Positions 8,740 to 17,134 of a DNA stretch of 64,000 nt are shown here, piece after piece. Below the pieces are notes generated by a model. The model was not told the DNA's origin, ran no database searches, and was given only the letters and a program-made list of their open reading frames with translations. How positions within the stretch are numbered: position 1 is the first letter of the stretch; each line of letters opens with the position of its first letter. Source of the stretch: Thermosynechococcus vestitus BP-1 (GTDB lineage Bacteria; Cyanobacteriota; Cyanobacteriia; Thermosynechococcales; Thermosynechococcaceae). The stretch spans positions 1,860,001-1,924,000 of the forward strand of contig NC_004113.1 of the NCBI RefSeq assembly GCF_000011345.1. The letters run 5' to 3'. Position numbers and translations under genes: made by a program.

Positions 8740-9522
8740 GGGCTGTACGGTGCGCAGCCACTCCGTTAAATCCTGTACCCCTTGGCCGTAGGTGAGATCA
8801 AAAGTCAGCGGCGTAATACTAATCAAGTTTTGGGCAATGGCTTCCACATCCGTGGGCGCTTGATTGGGGTCTTGGGGATATTCTTCGACCACTTCCCCCG
8901 CCAGCCAGTAGTAGGTTTTGCCGCGGGGGTCAACGCGCTTTTGGAAAAGGTCATGGTAGCGCCGAATTCCCTGCCGGGTAATCACAACGCCAGCAATTTC
9001 ACTGGCGGGCAGAGCAGGCACATTGACATTGAGGAGCACTTTGGGCGGAAGGGGGGCATTTTCCAGTGCTTTGAGGAGACGATTGGTAAAGTCAGCGGCC
9101 GGCTGAAAGTCATGAACCGTGAAACTGGCGAGGCTGATGGCAATACTGGGAATGCCCTCAATTACCCCCTCCATAGCAGCAGACACCGTGCCGGAGTAAA
9201 GAATATCTGTGCCGAGGTTGGAGCCTTGGTTAATCCCAGAAACGACAAAATCCGGGGGTTGCTCTAGGAGCGCACCCAGGGCTAACTTCACACAGTCGGA
9301 GGGGGTACCAGAGCAGGCCCAGGCCTTAATCCTGGGGTGAAAGCGATCGCTGACGACTTCGGCGCGAATCGGATCAAACACAGTGAGGCTATGCCCTGTA
9401 GCGGAGCGTTCGCGATCCGGACACACGACGACGACTTCATGGCCAGCGATCGCCAGTGTATCTGCCAACGTCCGAATACCGGGGGCAAAGACCCCATCGT
9501 CATTGGCAATGAGTAACCGCAT
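8725..9522 (-). CDS. surE: 5'/3'-nucleotidase SurE
   Basis: A 265-residue SurE phosphatase, which dephosphorylates nucleoside monophosphates in survival and stress physiology. The N-terminal metal site NDDG, the SATGHSLT segment and [20 protein letters not shown] are all present. The ATG at 9522 ([10 protein letters not shown]) is the family start; the longer frame adds only unrelated residues. The 3' end overlaps xthA by 15 bases. Confidence 0.94.
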   Translation of the reverse strand: MRLLIANDDGVFAPGIRTLADTLAIAGHEVVVVCPDRERSATGHSLTVFDPIRAEVVSDRFHPRIKAWACSGTPSDCVKLALGALLEQPPDFVVSGINQGSNLGTDILYSGTVSAAMEGVIEGIPSIAISLASFTVHDFQPAADFTNRLLKALENAPLPPKVLLNVNVPALPASEIAGVVITRQGIRRYHDLFQKRVDPRGKTYYWLAGEVVEEYPQDPNQAPTDVEAIAQNLISITPLTFDLTYGQGVQDLTEWLRTVQPLFNL

Positions 9523-9741
9523 TTGTTGCCCCCTGAATCCTGAAGTATTGGCCAAACATTACAGTTGATTGCAAATCCCAACACCCTCCCTGAGAAATGT
9601 TAACCTCTAGAAGGGTCAAGTGGCGCACTCCATGGCCCACCTTGGCGAACAGTTTGAACGCACCATTCCTGACATGACCGCTTTTGGGGATTGACAGGAT
9701 TTATGGAACGCCTACTGAACCATGAGTTGAAGGAGAACACT

Positions 9742-9939
9742 GTGTCTGTGCATCAAAGTCATTCGTTATTCCGTGAAGACCTCAGCGAATACGTTGCCCA
9801 TTTGCAACTGCACATGGCACTTCAGGCGCGCAATTTAGTGCCCGCCCTCAAACACACTGGCGATAGCCGTGAGCAACTTCTCCATCAAACCCAAGCCAAC
9901 TTCGAGAAGTACGTCTCCCGTCAAAGCTATATTGACTAA
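9742..9939 (+). CDS. small hypothetical protein, about 65 aa
   Basis: A small acidic, His-rich helical protein (VHQSHSLFREDLSEYVAHL). The frame is open from 9691, but a good ribosome binding site (AAGGAG at 9730-9735) is placed for the GTG at 9742, so that start was preferred. No known domain is recognised. It is followed 45 bases later by a strong terminator, so it is probably a single-gene transcript, which favours a real expressed gene. Confidence 0.65.
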   Translation: MSVHQSHSLFREDLSEYVAHLQLHMALQARNLVPALKHTGDSREQLLHQTQANFEKYVSRQSYID

Positions 9940-9983
9940 AGCAATTTTCCTTTGTGCTCAAAAATCAACAGCTCTGCTCCCTT

Positions 9984-10008
9984 AGCAGCAGCAATCCTGC
10001 TGCTTTTT
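9984..10008 (+). terminator. strong rho-independent terminator
   Basis: AGCAGCAG (9984-9991) pairs perfectly with CTGCTGCT (9997-10004) around the five-base loop CAATC. The stem runs directly into TTTTT (10004-10008). It is the clearest terminator in the window and ends the small 65-residue gene. Confidence 0.85.
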
Positions 10009-10121
10009 GCGTTGGTTGGGGGAGTCACTGCTTCCACCCCTTTGAGGAACACTTGCCACAGAGTACACTAGGGGCGATATTGCTATTTGTAACACTCTTG
10101 TCAGCGTTCTCAGGAGGTTTT

Positions 10122-10703
10122 ATGGCGCGGACAGAATCCACGATGCTTGCCCTTGGTACTGTTGCTCCCGATTTTCAACTGCCCGATGTGGTGAGTGGCC
10201 AAACGATTTCCCTCAGCACCTTTGCCGATAAGAAAGCCCTACTGGTGATGTTTATTTGTCGCCACTGTCCCTATGTGAAGCATGTTCAACAGGAACTGGC
10301 GAAGCTGGGGCGCGACTACAAAGACACAGGCTTAGGAATTGTTGCCATTAGTGCCAATGACGCCGCTAACTATCCCGAGGATGCCCCAGAGTCCCTGAAG
10401 GCGATGGCCACTGAACTCGGGTTTACCTTTCCCCTTTGCTACGATGAGAGCCAGGAAACGGCCAAGGCCTACACCGCTGCCTGTACACCGGATTTCTTCC
10501 TCTTTGATAGCGATCGCAAGCTCGTGTATCGCGGACAACTCGATGACAGCCGCCCCCAGAATGGCCTACCGGTGACGGGCAAAGACTTGCGTGCCGCCAT
10601 TGATGCTGTGTTAGCCGGTCAAACCCCCAGTGAGGATCAAAAGCCAAGTCTCGGCTGCAATATCAAGTGGAAACCGGGCAATGAACCGGCCTATTACCGC
10701 TAA
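10122..10703 (+). CDS. thioredoxin-fold protein, AhpC/TSA (peroxiredoxin-like) family
   Basis: A 193-residue cytoplasmic thioredoxin-fold protein. APDFQLPDV opens the AhpC/TSA domain and ICRHCPYVKHVQ carries the redox CxxC pair (near residues 45-50). These proteins act in thiol redox chemistry or peroxide reduction; the partner is unknown. The ATG at 10122 is set by AGGAGG at 10112-10117. The frame continues upstream to 9954, but that part overlaps a terminator and is not coding. Confidence 0.88.
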   Translation: MARTESTMLALGTVAPDFQLPDVVSGQTISLSTFADKKALLVMFICRHCPYVKHVQQELAKLGRDYKDTGLGIVAISANDAANYPEDAPESLKAMATELGFTFPLCYDESQETAKAYTAACTPDFFLFDSDRKLVYRGQLDDSRPQNGLPVTGKDLRAAIDAVLAGQTPSEDQKPSLGCNIKWKPGNEPAYYR

Positions 10704-10709
10704 TCCTGG

Positions 10710-10745
10710 AAAGCGGAAGAGAAGGGCACTTTTATTGCCGCTTTT
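10710..10745 (+). terminator. possible terminator after the AhpC/TSA-family gene
   Basis: AAAGCGG (10710-10716) is complementary to CCGCTTT (10738-10744), with a 21-base loop and a T run of only four. The loop is long, so this is a weaker call. Confidence 0.35.
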
Positions 10746-10821
10746 GAGTCCTTAGCCTACTGTGATATCAGTGCCAATGGGTTTGGCTGTGTTGATGGGA
10801 TTTCTTTTTTAGGTGTGAGCA

Positions 10822-12849
10822 GTGAATAACGAACTTTTTTCGCCAGTGGGGATGCCGTCAATGGGATCTGCCCTGAAAACCGTAGGAGTCGCAATAGCAA
10901 CGGTGGCGATCGCCCTCGGTTCTTTGAGTCCCAGCCGTGGTCAAGAAGCCCCCACACTTTCTCAAAACCAACCAGCCGCAACCCCAGCACCCCCGACACC
11001 ACCATCCCCAGAGCCTGTGCCTGAAAGCCCGCCAGCGGCACCCTCTACCCCTGCGCCTGTGGGTCAGCCCCCCGCTGATGAACCCAAAGTATTGATTGCT
11101 GAAGTGGTGGTTGAAGGAGCCACCCCTGAACTGGAGCAATTGGTCTATCAGGTCATTAGCACTCGACCGGGCAGTACCACTACCCGCACGCAACTCCAAC
11201 AAGATACCAACGCCATCTTTGCTACGGGGTTTTTTGCCGATGTCAATGCCGTCCCTAGGGATACCCCCCTCGGTGTGCGGATTACCTTTGTCGTGCGCCC
11301 CTATCCGGTACTGCGAGCTGTTCAAGTGGCGGGCAATCAAGTCCTCACCCAAGAGAAAGTGAACGAAATTTTTGCCCCCCAAATTGGCCGCACCCTCAAT
11401 CTTAGAGAGCTCCAAGCTGGGATTGAAAAAATTAACACGTTCTATAGGGATAATGGCTACATTTTGGGTCAAGTTGTTGGTACCCCCCAAGTCGATCCCG
11501 ATGGTGTTGTCACGTTGCAGGTGGCTGAGGGGGTCGTTGAACAGGTTACCTATCGCTTTCTGAATAAAGAAGGGGAGCCGACGAAACAACGTACCCGCGA
11601 CTTTGTCATTAGCCGGGAAATGGACACCCAACCCGGGGTCGTCCTTAATCAAAAGACAGTGCAGGCAGATTTGCGACGCCTCTTTGAACTGGGACTTTTT
11701 GAGGATGTGCAAGTTGCCCTTGAACCCGGCCAGGATCCCCGCAAGGTGAACTTAATCCTCAATATCAAAGAGCGCAATACGGGCAGTGTCTCTGCGGGGG
11801 CAGGTTATAGCTCGGCCGCAGGTCTATTTGGAACCGTAGCATTCCAGCAAAACAACCTCTTTGGCCGCAACTGGAAATTGAGTGCGGAAGCCCAAGGGGG
11901 GACTGAAGGGGAATTTCTCTTTGACCTTAGCTTCACCGATCCATGGATTAAAGGGGATCCCTACCGCACCTCCTACACCGTCAGTGCCTTCAACCGCCTG
12001 ACGGTTCCCTATACCTTCAGTAATGGCCCCATTGATGTTCGTTTGGCCAATGGCGATTTTCCGCGGATTAACCGCTTGGGCACTGCCCTCTTCTTTACCC
12101 GTCCCTTTACCAAGGATCGCGATCAGGTGCGTACCGCTTGGACCGGTTCCCTTGGCTTGCAATATCAACGCGTCACATCCCTAGACGGCGGTTTTACCCG
12201 CTTCAACACCGATGCTTTAGGCAACTGTTTAACCTTTCCAGACAACGGCGTCTGTCGCGGCTTCAATGACCTGTTTACGGTGCAAGCGGCGATTCTGCGG
12301 GACTTGCGCAATGATCCCTTGCGTCCCACCAGTGGCCAAGTGATCCGCCTAGGCGTGGATCAGTCACTTCCCATTGGTGCGGGTAGCATCTTGATGAATC
12401 GGGTGCGGGGTAGCTATAGCTTCTATATCCCAGTGAAGTTTCTGCGTATTGAGGGGCCGCAAACCTTTGCCTTCAATATTCAAGCGGGCAACATTTTTGG
12501 CGATTTGCCCCCCTATGAATCCTTTACGATTGGGGGTGCTAACTCGGTGCGCGGTTGGGAAGAGGGGGCGATCGGTTCTGGGCGTGCCTTTGTACAGGGG
12601 ACGGTGGAGTATCGGTTCCCAATTTTTAACATTATTGGTGGTGCACTCTTCGTAGATGGGGCCAGTTTGCTCGGTACCCAAAGCAGCGTACCCGGTCAGC
12701 CGGGAATTGTGCGCGGTAAACCCGGAGAGGGGCTAGGCTATGGAGCTGGCCTGCGGGTGAATACCCCCTTAGGCAATATCCGCATTGACTTTGGCTGGAA
12801 CAATCAAGGGGGCAGTGCCTTTAGTTTTGGTATTGGTGAACGCTTCTAG
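10822..12849 (+). CDS. Omp85/BamA-type outer-membrane assembly protein
   Basis: A 675-residue protein with a signal-like hydrophobic segment (about residues 16-40), a Pro/Ala-rich linker (about 45-87) and three POTRA domains (about 88-325). A C-terminal 16-strand barrel contains the SVRGW motif of the L6 loop and ends in Phe. Omp85 proteins insert beta-barrel proteins into the outer membrane. The GTG at 10822 was used; in-frame ATGs at 10852 and 10861 are alternatives. lpxC follows 11 bases later, forming an outer-envelope operon. Confidence 0.93.
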   Translation: MNNELFSPVGMPSMGSALKTVGVAIATVAIALGSLSPSRGQEAPTLSQNQPAATPAPPTPPSPEPVPESPPAAPSTPAPVGQPPADEPKVLIAEVVVEGATPELEQLVYQVISTRPGSTTTRTQLQQDTNAIFATGFFADVNAVPRDTPLGVRITFVVRPYPVLRAVQVAGNQVLTQEKVNEIFAPQIGRTLNLRELQAGIEKINTFYRDNGYILGQVVGTPQVDPDGVVTLQVAEGVVEQVTYRFLNKEGEPTKQRTRDFVISREMDTQPGVVLNQKTVQADLRRLFELGLFEDVQVALEPGQDPRKVNLILNIKERNTGSVSAGAGYSSAAGLFGTVAFQQNNLFGRNWKLSAEAQGGTEGEFLFDLSFTDPWIKGDPYRTSYTVSAFNRLTVPYTFSNGPIDVRLANGDFPRINRLGTALFFTRPFTKDRDQVRTAWTGSLGLQYQRVTSLDGGFTRFNTDALGNCLTFPDNGVCRGFNDLFTVQAAILRDLRNDPLRPTSGQVIRLGVDQSLPIGAGSILMNRVRGSYSFYIPVKFLRIEGPQTFAFNIQAGNIFGDLPPYESFTIGGANSVRGWEEGAIGSGRAFVQGTVEYRFPIFNIIGGALFVDGASLLGTQSSVPGQPGIVRGKPGEGLGYGAGLRVNTPLGNIRIDFGWNNQGGSAFSFGIGERF

Positions 12850-12860
12850 GAGAAAGCTCC

Positions 12861-13718
12861 ATGATCGCGGCCTCTGGACCGACACCATTGGTGGCAACGA
12901 CTCAACGGACCCTTGCTGGAACTGCCCAATGGTCAGGGGTGGGCTTACACTCAGGCCAGTGGGTTGCGCTCACCCTTCAGCCGGCAGCCGCCAATACCGG
13001 ACGCCAGTTTGTGCGCCTTGATCTGGAGGGGCAGCCTGTCATTCCTGCTCGGATTGAGGCTGTGAAATCCACTCAGTTGGCAACGGAGTTGGTGGCCAAT
13101 GGCGCCAGTGTGCGCACGGTTGAGCATCTCTTGGCAGCGCTGGCGATCGCCGGCATTGATAATGTCACGATTCAGATCACAGGTCCTGAGGTGCCCGTGC
13201 TCGATGGCTCGGCACAACCTTGGCTCGAAGGCATTCAGAGGGTAGGTGTTGTCCCCCAGGAGGCCCCTCGACCAGCAGTCATCTTGAAGGAACCGGTCAC
13301 CATTTACGAAGGAGAGGCCTTTGTTAGTGCCATTCCTGCCCCTGAGCTACGCCTCACCTATGGCATTGACTTTCCCTATCGGGCAATAGGTCGCCAGTGG
13401 TGTAGTTTTACGCCCTCAGAACTAGCGACGGAGGTCGCCCCGGCTCGCACTTTTGGTTTTGCTGAACAAGTGGACTATCTGCGCAGCCAAGGTCTGATTC
13501 AGGGGGGCAGCTTAGAGAATGCCCTTGTGTGCAGTGCCAGTGGTTGGGTCAACCCGCCGTTACGCTTTGCCGATGAACCCGTTCGCCACAAGTTACTCGA
13601 TCTCTGGGGCGATTTAGCCCTCCTCGGAACACCCCCCATTGCCCATTATGTGGCCTATCGCGCTAGTCATCATCTGCATACCCAATTGGCCCGGGCGATC
13701 GCCCAACAGAGGGTTTAG
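12861..13718 (+). CDS. lpxC: UDP-3-O-acyl-N-acetylglucosamine deacetylase
   Basis: A 285-residue LpxC, the zinc amidase that commits UDP-GlcNAc acyl esters to lipid A synthesis. Zinc ligands are visible in TVEHLLAAL (His) and in HKLLDLWGDLALLG (His and Asp), with the active-site His in SHHLHTQL. AGGAGA lies eight bases before the ATG. It is co-directional with the Omp85, fabZ and lpxA genes. Confidence 0.95.
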   Translation: MIAASGPTPLVATTQRTLAGTAQWSGVGLHSGQWVALTLQPAAANTGRQFVRLDLEGQPVIPARIEAVKSTQLATELVANGASVRTVEHLLAALAIAGIDNVTIQITGPEVPVLDGSAQPWLEGIQRVGVVPQEAPRPAVILKEPVTIYEGEAFVSAIPAPELRLTYGIDFPYRAIGRQWCSFTPSELATEVAPARTFGFAEQVDYLRSQGLIQGGSLENALVCSASGWVNPPLRFADEPVRHKLLDLWGDLALLGTPPIAHYVAYRASHHLHTQLARAIAQQRV

Positions 13719-13779
13719 GGGCAACCATTCTCCCCTATGATTTGGTTATATCTTTAACTTGCAGCCGACACCGACCCCT

Positions 13780-14241
13780 ATGCCAACGTTGACTGATTCC
13801 CCACCAACCACTGTACTGACGGTCACTGAGCTACAGCAGTTGCTCCCCCACCGCTACCCTTTTTTGCTGGTGGATCGGATCATTGACTATGTCCCCGAAA
13901 AGTATGCTGTGGGGCTAAAAAACGTCACCATCAACGAACCCTTTTTTCAAGGGCACTTTCCGGGTCGCCCGATCATGCCGGGGGTGCTCATTGTGGAAGC
14001 CCTTGCCCAAGTGGGCGGGGTTGTGCTGATGCAGATGAACTGGGCAAAGGATAAACTTTCTGTGTTCGCGGGCATTGATAAGGTGCGCTTTCGCCGTCCA
14101 GTCGTCCCCGGAGATCAGTTGATCCTGCGGGCGGAGCTTCTTGTTGTCAAACAACAGCGCATTGGAAAAATGCAAGGACGGGCTGAGGTGAATGGTCAAT
14201 TGGTCTGTGAGGGCGAGATGATGTTCTCGCTGGTGGACTAG
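13780..14241 (+). CDS. fabZ: (3R)-hydroxyacyl-ACP dehydratase
   Basis: A 153-residue hotdog-fold dehydratase of fatty-acid synthesis. [13 protein letters not shown] and [18 protein letters not shown] carry the catalytic His and Glu. FabZ competes with lipid A synthesis for hydroxyacyl-ACP, and its place between lpxC and lpxA is typical. The ATG at 13780 was chosen; the frame also has a TTG seven codons upstream, and neither has a clear ribosome binding site. Confidence 0.95.
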   Translation: MPTLTDSPPTTVLTVTELQQLLPHRYPFLLVDRIIDYVPEKYAVGLKNVTINEPFFQGHFPGRPIMPGVLIVEALAQVGGVVLMQMNWAKDKLSVFAGIDKVRFRRPVVPGDQLILRAELLVVKQQRIGKMQGRAEVNGQLVCEGEMMFSLVD

Positions 14242-14250
14242 TCACAATCA

Positions 14251-15060
14251 ATGATGCAAACACTAATCCATCCTACTGCTGTCATTCATCCCAGTGCTGA
14301 ACTACATCCCACAGTTCGCGTCGGCCCCTATGCTGTGATTGGTGAACAGGTGCGCGTCGGCGCCCATACGGAAATTGGTGCCCATGTGATTATTGAAGGG
14401 CCAACGGAGGTGGGGGTCGGCAATCGTATCTTTCCGGGAGCGATCATCGGCACTGCCTCTCAGGATCAAAAATATACAGGGGCCAATAGTGCCCTGCGCA
14501 TTGGTGATTACAATACGATTCGCGAGTTCGTGACGATTAACCGCGCCAATGGTGAAGGGGATGCCACAATTATTGGTAACCACAATCTGCTACTGGCCTA
14601 TGTTCATGTAGCCCATGATTGCGTGATTGAGGATCAGGTGGTCATTACGAATGCCGCCTCGATCGCTGGCCATGTTTGCATTGAATCAAAGGCCCGCATT
14701 GGCGGTATGGTGGGTATTCACCAGTTTGTCCATATTGGTCGCTTGGCAATGGTGGGGGCAATGGCACGGGTAGATCGGGATGTACCGCCCTATATGCTGG
14801 TGGAAGGTCATCCAGCACGGGTTCGTGCCCTCAATCAGGTGGGACTGCGGCGGGCAGGTGTCACAGAGGCAGAAATGCGCGACCTCAAGGAAGCCTTTCG
14901 CATTCTTTATCGCCGTGAGTTGCCCCTTGCCCAGGCGATCGCCCAATTGGCAACCTTACCCCCTTCTGAGCATTTAGAGCATCTCCAGCGCTTTTTAACC
15001 TATGCCCGTGAAGAGGGACGGCGCGGCTTAACCCCCGGTGGTCGGGCAACCATGGACTAA
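14251..15060 (+). CDS. lpxA: acyl-ACP--UDP-N-acetylglucosamine O-acyltransferase
   Basis: A 269-residue left-handed beta-helix acyltransferase, the first step of lipid A synthesis. Hexapeptide repeats run from about residue 5 to 180, with the catalytic His in the YVHVAHDC segment and the substrate loop KYTGANS. It starts nine bases after fabZ. Two adjacent ATGs (14251 and 14254) are equally possible. lpxD and lpxB are not in the window. Confidence 0.94.
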   Translation: MMQTLIHPTAVIHPSAELHPTVRVGPYAVIGEQVRVGAHTEIGAHVIIEGPTEVGVGNRIFPGAIIGTASQDQKYTGANSALRIGDYNTIREFVTINRANGEGDATIIGNHNLLLAYVHVAHDCVIEDQVVITNAASIAGHVCIESKARIGGMVGIHQFVHIGRLAMVGAMARVDRDVPPYMLVEGHPARVRALNQVGLRRAGVTEAEMRDLKEAFRILYRRELPLAQAIAQLATLPPSEHLEHLQRFLTYAREEGRRGLTPGGRATMD

Positions 15061-15095
15061 AGGATCAAGTCTCTAGTTGCCACTTGCTCAATGCC

Positions 15096-15557
15096 ATGCC
15101 TGCTGTGGTGCTTGTCCATCCCCAAATCCCCCCCAATACGGGTAATATTGCCCGCACCTGTGCGGCCACCCAGACACCGCTGCACCTGATTGAACCCTTG
15201 GGGTTTGAACTCAGCGATCGCTACCTCAAGCGCGCCGGTCTAGACTATTGGCCCTACGTCACCTTGTATTGCCACCCCGACTGGCCAACCTTTCTGAAAA
15301 CGGCCCACCGCCACGGACGCTTAATTGCCTTTGAACCTGCCGCCCAGCAGATTTACTGGGACTTCACCTTTGCTGAGAGTGATTGGCTGGTCTTTGGTAG
15401 TGAACCCGCGGGTATTCCTGCGGATGTTTTAGCCACCTGCGATGTCTTCCTCAAAATTCCCATGTGGCAGCCTGCTGTCCGCAGTCTGAACCTCTCGGTA
15501 TCGGTGGCGATCGCCCTCATGGAAGTTTACCGCCAACTCTATTGCTCAACTGCTTGA
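15096..15557 (+). CDS. trmL: tRNA (cytidine/uridine-34-2'-O)-methyltransferase TrmL
   Basis: A 153-residue SPOUT-class methyltransferase that modifies the wobble base of tRNA-Leu. PQIPPNTGNIARTCAA is the N-terminal substrate motif, and the trefoil-knot motifs VFGSEPAGIP and IPMWQPAVRSLNLSVSVAIAL bind S-adenosylmethionine. The ATG at 15096 gives the family start; a TTG four codons earlier is less likely. It closes the lpx run. Confidence 0.93.
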   Translation: MPAVVLVHPQIPPNTGNIARTCAATQTPLHLIEPLGFELSDRYLKRAGLDYWPYVTLYCHPDWPTFLKTAHRHGRLIAFEPAAQQIYWDFTFAESDWLVFGSEPAGIPADVLATCDVFLKIPMWQPAVRSLNLSVSVAIALMEVYRQLYCSTA

Positions 15558-15560
15558 TAC

Positions 15561-15863
15561 GTGCCATATCAAAAAGCGACTTTTGTTCCTGATCCTCGCC
15601 ATTCCCTTTGGGGTATCGTTTACAGTTGTCCTGTGGCAGACATTCAACGACTAGACGTCTAGGAAGGTATTGAATAGGGAGATTACTGCCATAAATTTTT
15701 TAGAGTCATAACGTCCACAGGTCAGGCGATAACGGCTCTGACCTAGGTTGCAGGGGAGAATTTTATTGATGACCCCCTGAGGCCTGTAGCCAAGGATTTA
15801 GAGACAATTCTCAAGGGGGCAAAGGAGCACGGGCTTCCTGTTGATGACATTGCTGAGTTGTGA
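15561..15863 (+). pseudogene. decayed gamma-glutamylcyclotransferase-like (GGCT/AIG2) gene
   Basis: No intact gene lies between trmL and the HlyD gene, but two coding remnants are readable. The first (from 15561) translates to FVPDPRHSLWGIVYSCPVAD then IQRLDV, a stop codon, and EGIE with another stop. This matches the GGCT pattern in which a GVVY-type strand is followed by LDxYEG, with a stop in place of the Tyr. The second (15747-15863) reads LETILKGAKEHGLPVDDIAEL, which resembles the usual C-terminal GA-x-E-x-GLP-x-x-YI helix. The N-terminal third (YGSN motif) is absent. Assignment rests on pattern recall; stops and frame breaks are directly visible. Confidence 0.6.
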
Positions 15864-15880
15864 AAGTGGAGAGAGCGAAT

Positions 15881-17131
15881 ATGACTAACTCATCTTCCAG
15901 TGCAGCTGCCACCAAACCCCCAGGCAGTAACGAACGACGCCGCATTTTTCGTATCGTTCGCATCGGTCTTGGCATCACCCTTATTGGCCTAGCTGTGTAT
16001 CTCCTCTGGTGGCGACAGCGGTATGTGGTCAGCCGCGTGGGCTACCTCAATGGCACAGTGATGACACTCTATGCCAGAATTGCCGGTACATTAACCCTGG
16101 AACCGCTGCGCCCCGGCGAGCTCCTGAAAGCAGGAACGACTATTGGCTTCATCCGCAACGATCGCAATCCTCAACTGGAAACCGATCGCCAGAATTTGGA
16201 AACCCGACTCGGTGTTGCCCTTGCCCAACAGCGCGGTCTGCAAGAGAAACGCAACAGCCGCATGGCTTTGATTGCTCAACTGGAGCGCTATCAGCAAAGT
16301 CAACACATCCTTGAAACCCGCTTTGCCCAAGAAGCAGTACAGCGCACCCTCGGAGAACTCCGCCAAGCTCAAGAAGCGTTGGCCATTGCCCGCATTGAAG
16401 CCGAGCGCTATACCGCTTTGGTGGAAGCAGGCGCTGTGGCTCGCCAAGTCGCCGATGAAGCCGTTTCCCGTGCCAAGCAAGCGGCGAAATTTGTTGAGAG
16501 TCAACAGGCCGAACTGCGCCGCCAACAAACAGCTCTCCAAGCGGCTCGCCAAGGACTGCAACTGGATGCTTCGCGTACCTTTAGCTTTCCCCAAATCCGC
16601 CTCATTGATTTGCAAATTGAAGTTGTTGATATTGACGCTGAACTTTTGGCACTAGCCACAACCATTGCCGAGCTCCGCCGTGAAATTGCCAATATCAAAC
16701 AGCAACTTTCCCTGCAACGCCTGGCGACCGTGAACGTACCGACCACCGTGGTCGTTTGGTCAGTGATCCACAAAACAGGGGAGTTCGGTATTCCCCTGGC
16801 AGCGGGCGATCCGATCGTTAAAGTTCTAGATTGCAGTGATGTCTGGGCAACGGCATTGGTAGCCGAGCGAGAAAATCCTCGTCTGCGGGTGGGTCAAGAG
16901 GCTACTGTGCGCTTGCTGGATGGGAGCGATCGCCGGCTTAGGGGCATTGTGCGGGCGATTCGTGGTGGCCCTGGCAAAGTTGAAGTGGGGGAAAACGTGG
17001 CCGTGCCCCCTCCGGATCTGGTGCGCAACGAACTGGCGGTTGACGTTCAACTCCAGAACCTACCAGAAGACTTCAGTGCCGAACGTTTCTGCGGTGTTGG
17101 TCAAAGTGTTGAAGTGGTGTTTGGAGGCTAA
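15881..17131 (+). CDS. HlyD-like membrane-fusion (periplasmic adaptor) protein
   Basis: A 416-residue protein with a Pro/Ser-rich cytoplasmic head and one membrane helix (about residues 28-48). A split biotinyl-lipoyl domain flanks a long Gln/Arg/Glu-rich alpha-helical hairpin (about 95-265), and a beta-barrel follows. This is the architecture of HlyD/Alg44-type adaptors that connect an inner-membrane exporter to an outer-membrane channel. GGAGAG precedes the ATG at 15881. The cellulose synthase gene starts three bases after its stop, so the adaptor probably exports the synthase's glucan. Confidence 0.85.
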   Translation: MTNSSSSAAATKPPGSNERRRIFRIVRIGLGITLIGLAVYLLWWRQRYVVSRVGYLNGTVMTLYARIAGTLTLEPLRPGELLKAGTTIGFIRNDRNPQLETDRQNLETRLGVALAQQRGLQEKRNSRMALIAQLERYQQSQHILETRFAQEAVQRTLGELRQAQEALAIARIEAERYTALVEAGAVARQVADEAVSRAKQAAKFVESQQAELRRQQTALQAARQGLQLDASRTFSFPQIRLIDLQIEVVDIDAELLALATTIAELRREIANIKQQLSLQRLATVNVPTTVVVWSVIHKTGEFGIPLAAGDPIVKVLDCSDVWATALVAERENPRLRVGQEATVRLLDGSDRRLRGIVRAIRGGPGKVEVGENVAVPPPDLVRNELAVDVQLQNLPEDFSAERFCGVGQSVEVVFGG

Positions 17132-17134
17132 ACC

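Noticed and set aside
8782-9267. 161-codon open frame antisense to surE
   Set aside because: surE motifs are intact on the minus strand, and this frame encodes no known domain.
10858-11712. 284-codon open frame antisense to the Omp85 gene
   Set aside because: The POTRA and barrel motifs on the plus strand are unambiguous, and the antisense frame has a low-complexity Arg/Trp/Cys tail.
13716-13737. TAGGGG/CCCCTA inverted repeat between lpxC and fabZ
   Set aside because: There is no T run and the genes form one operon, so it is not called as a terminator.
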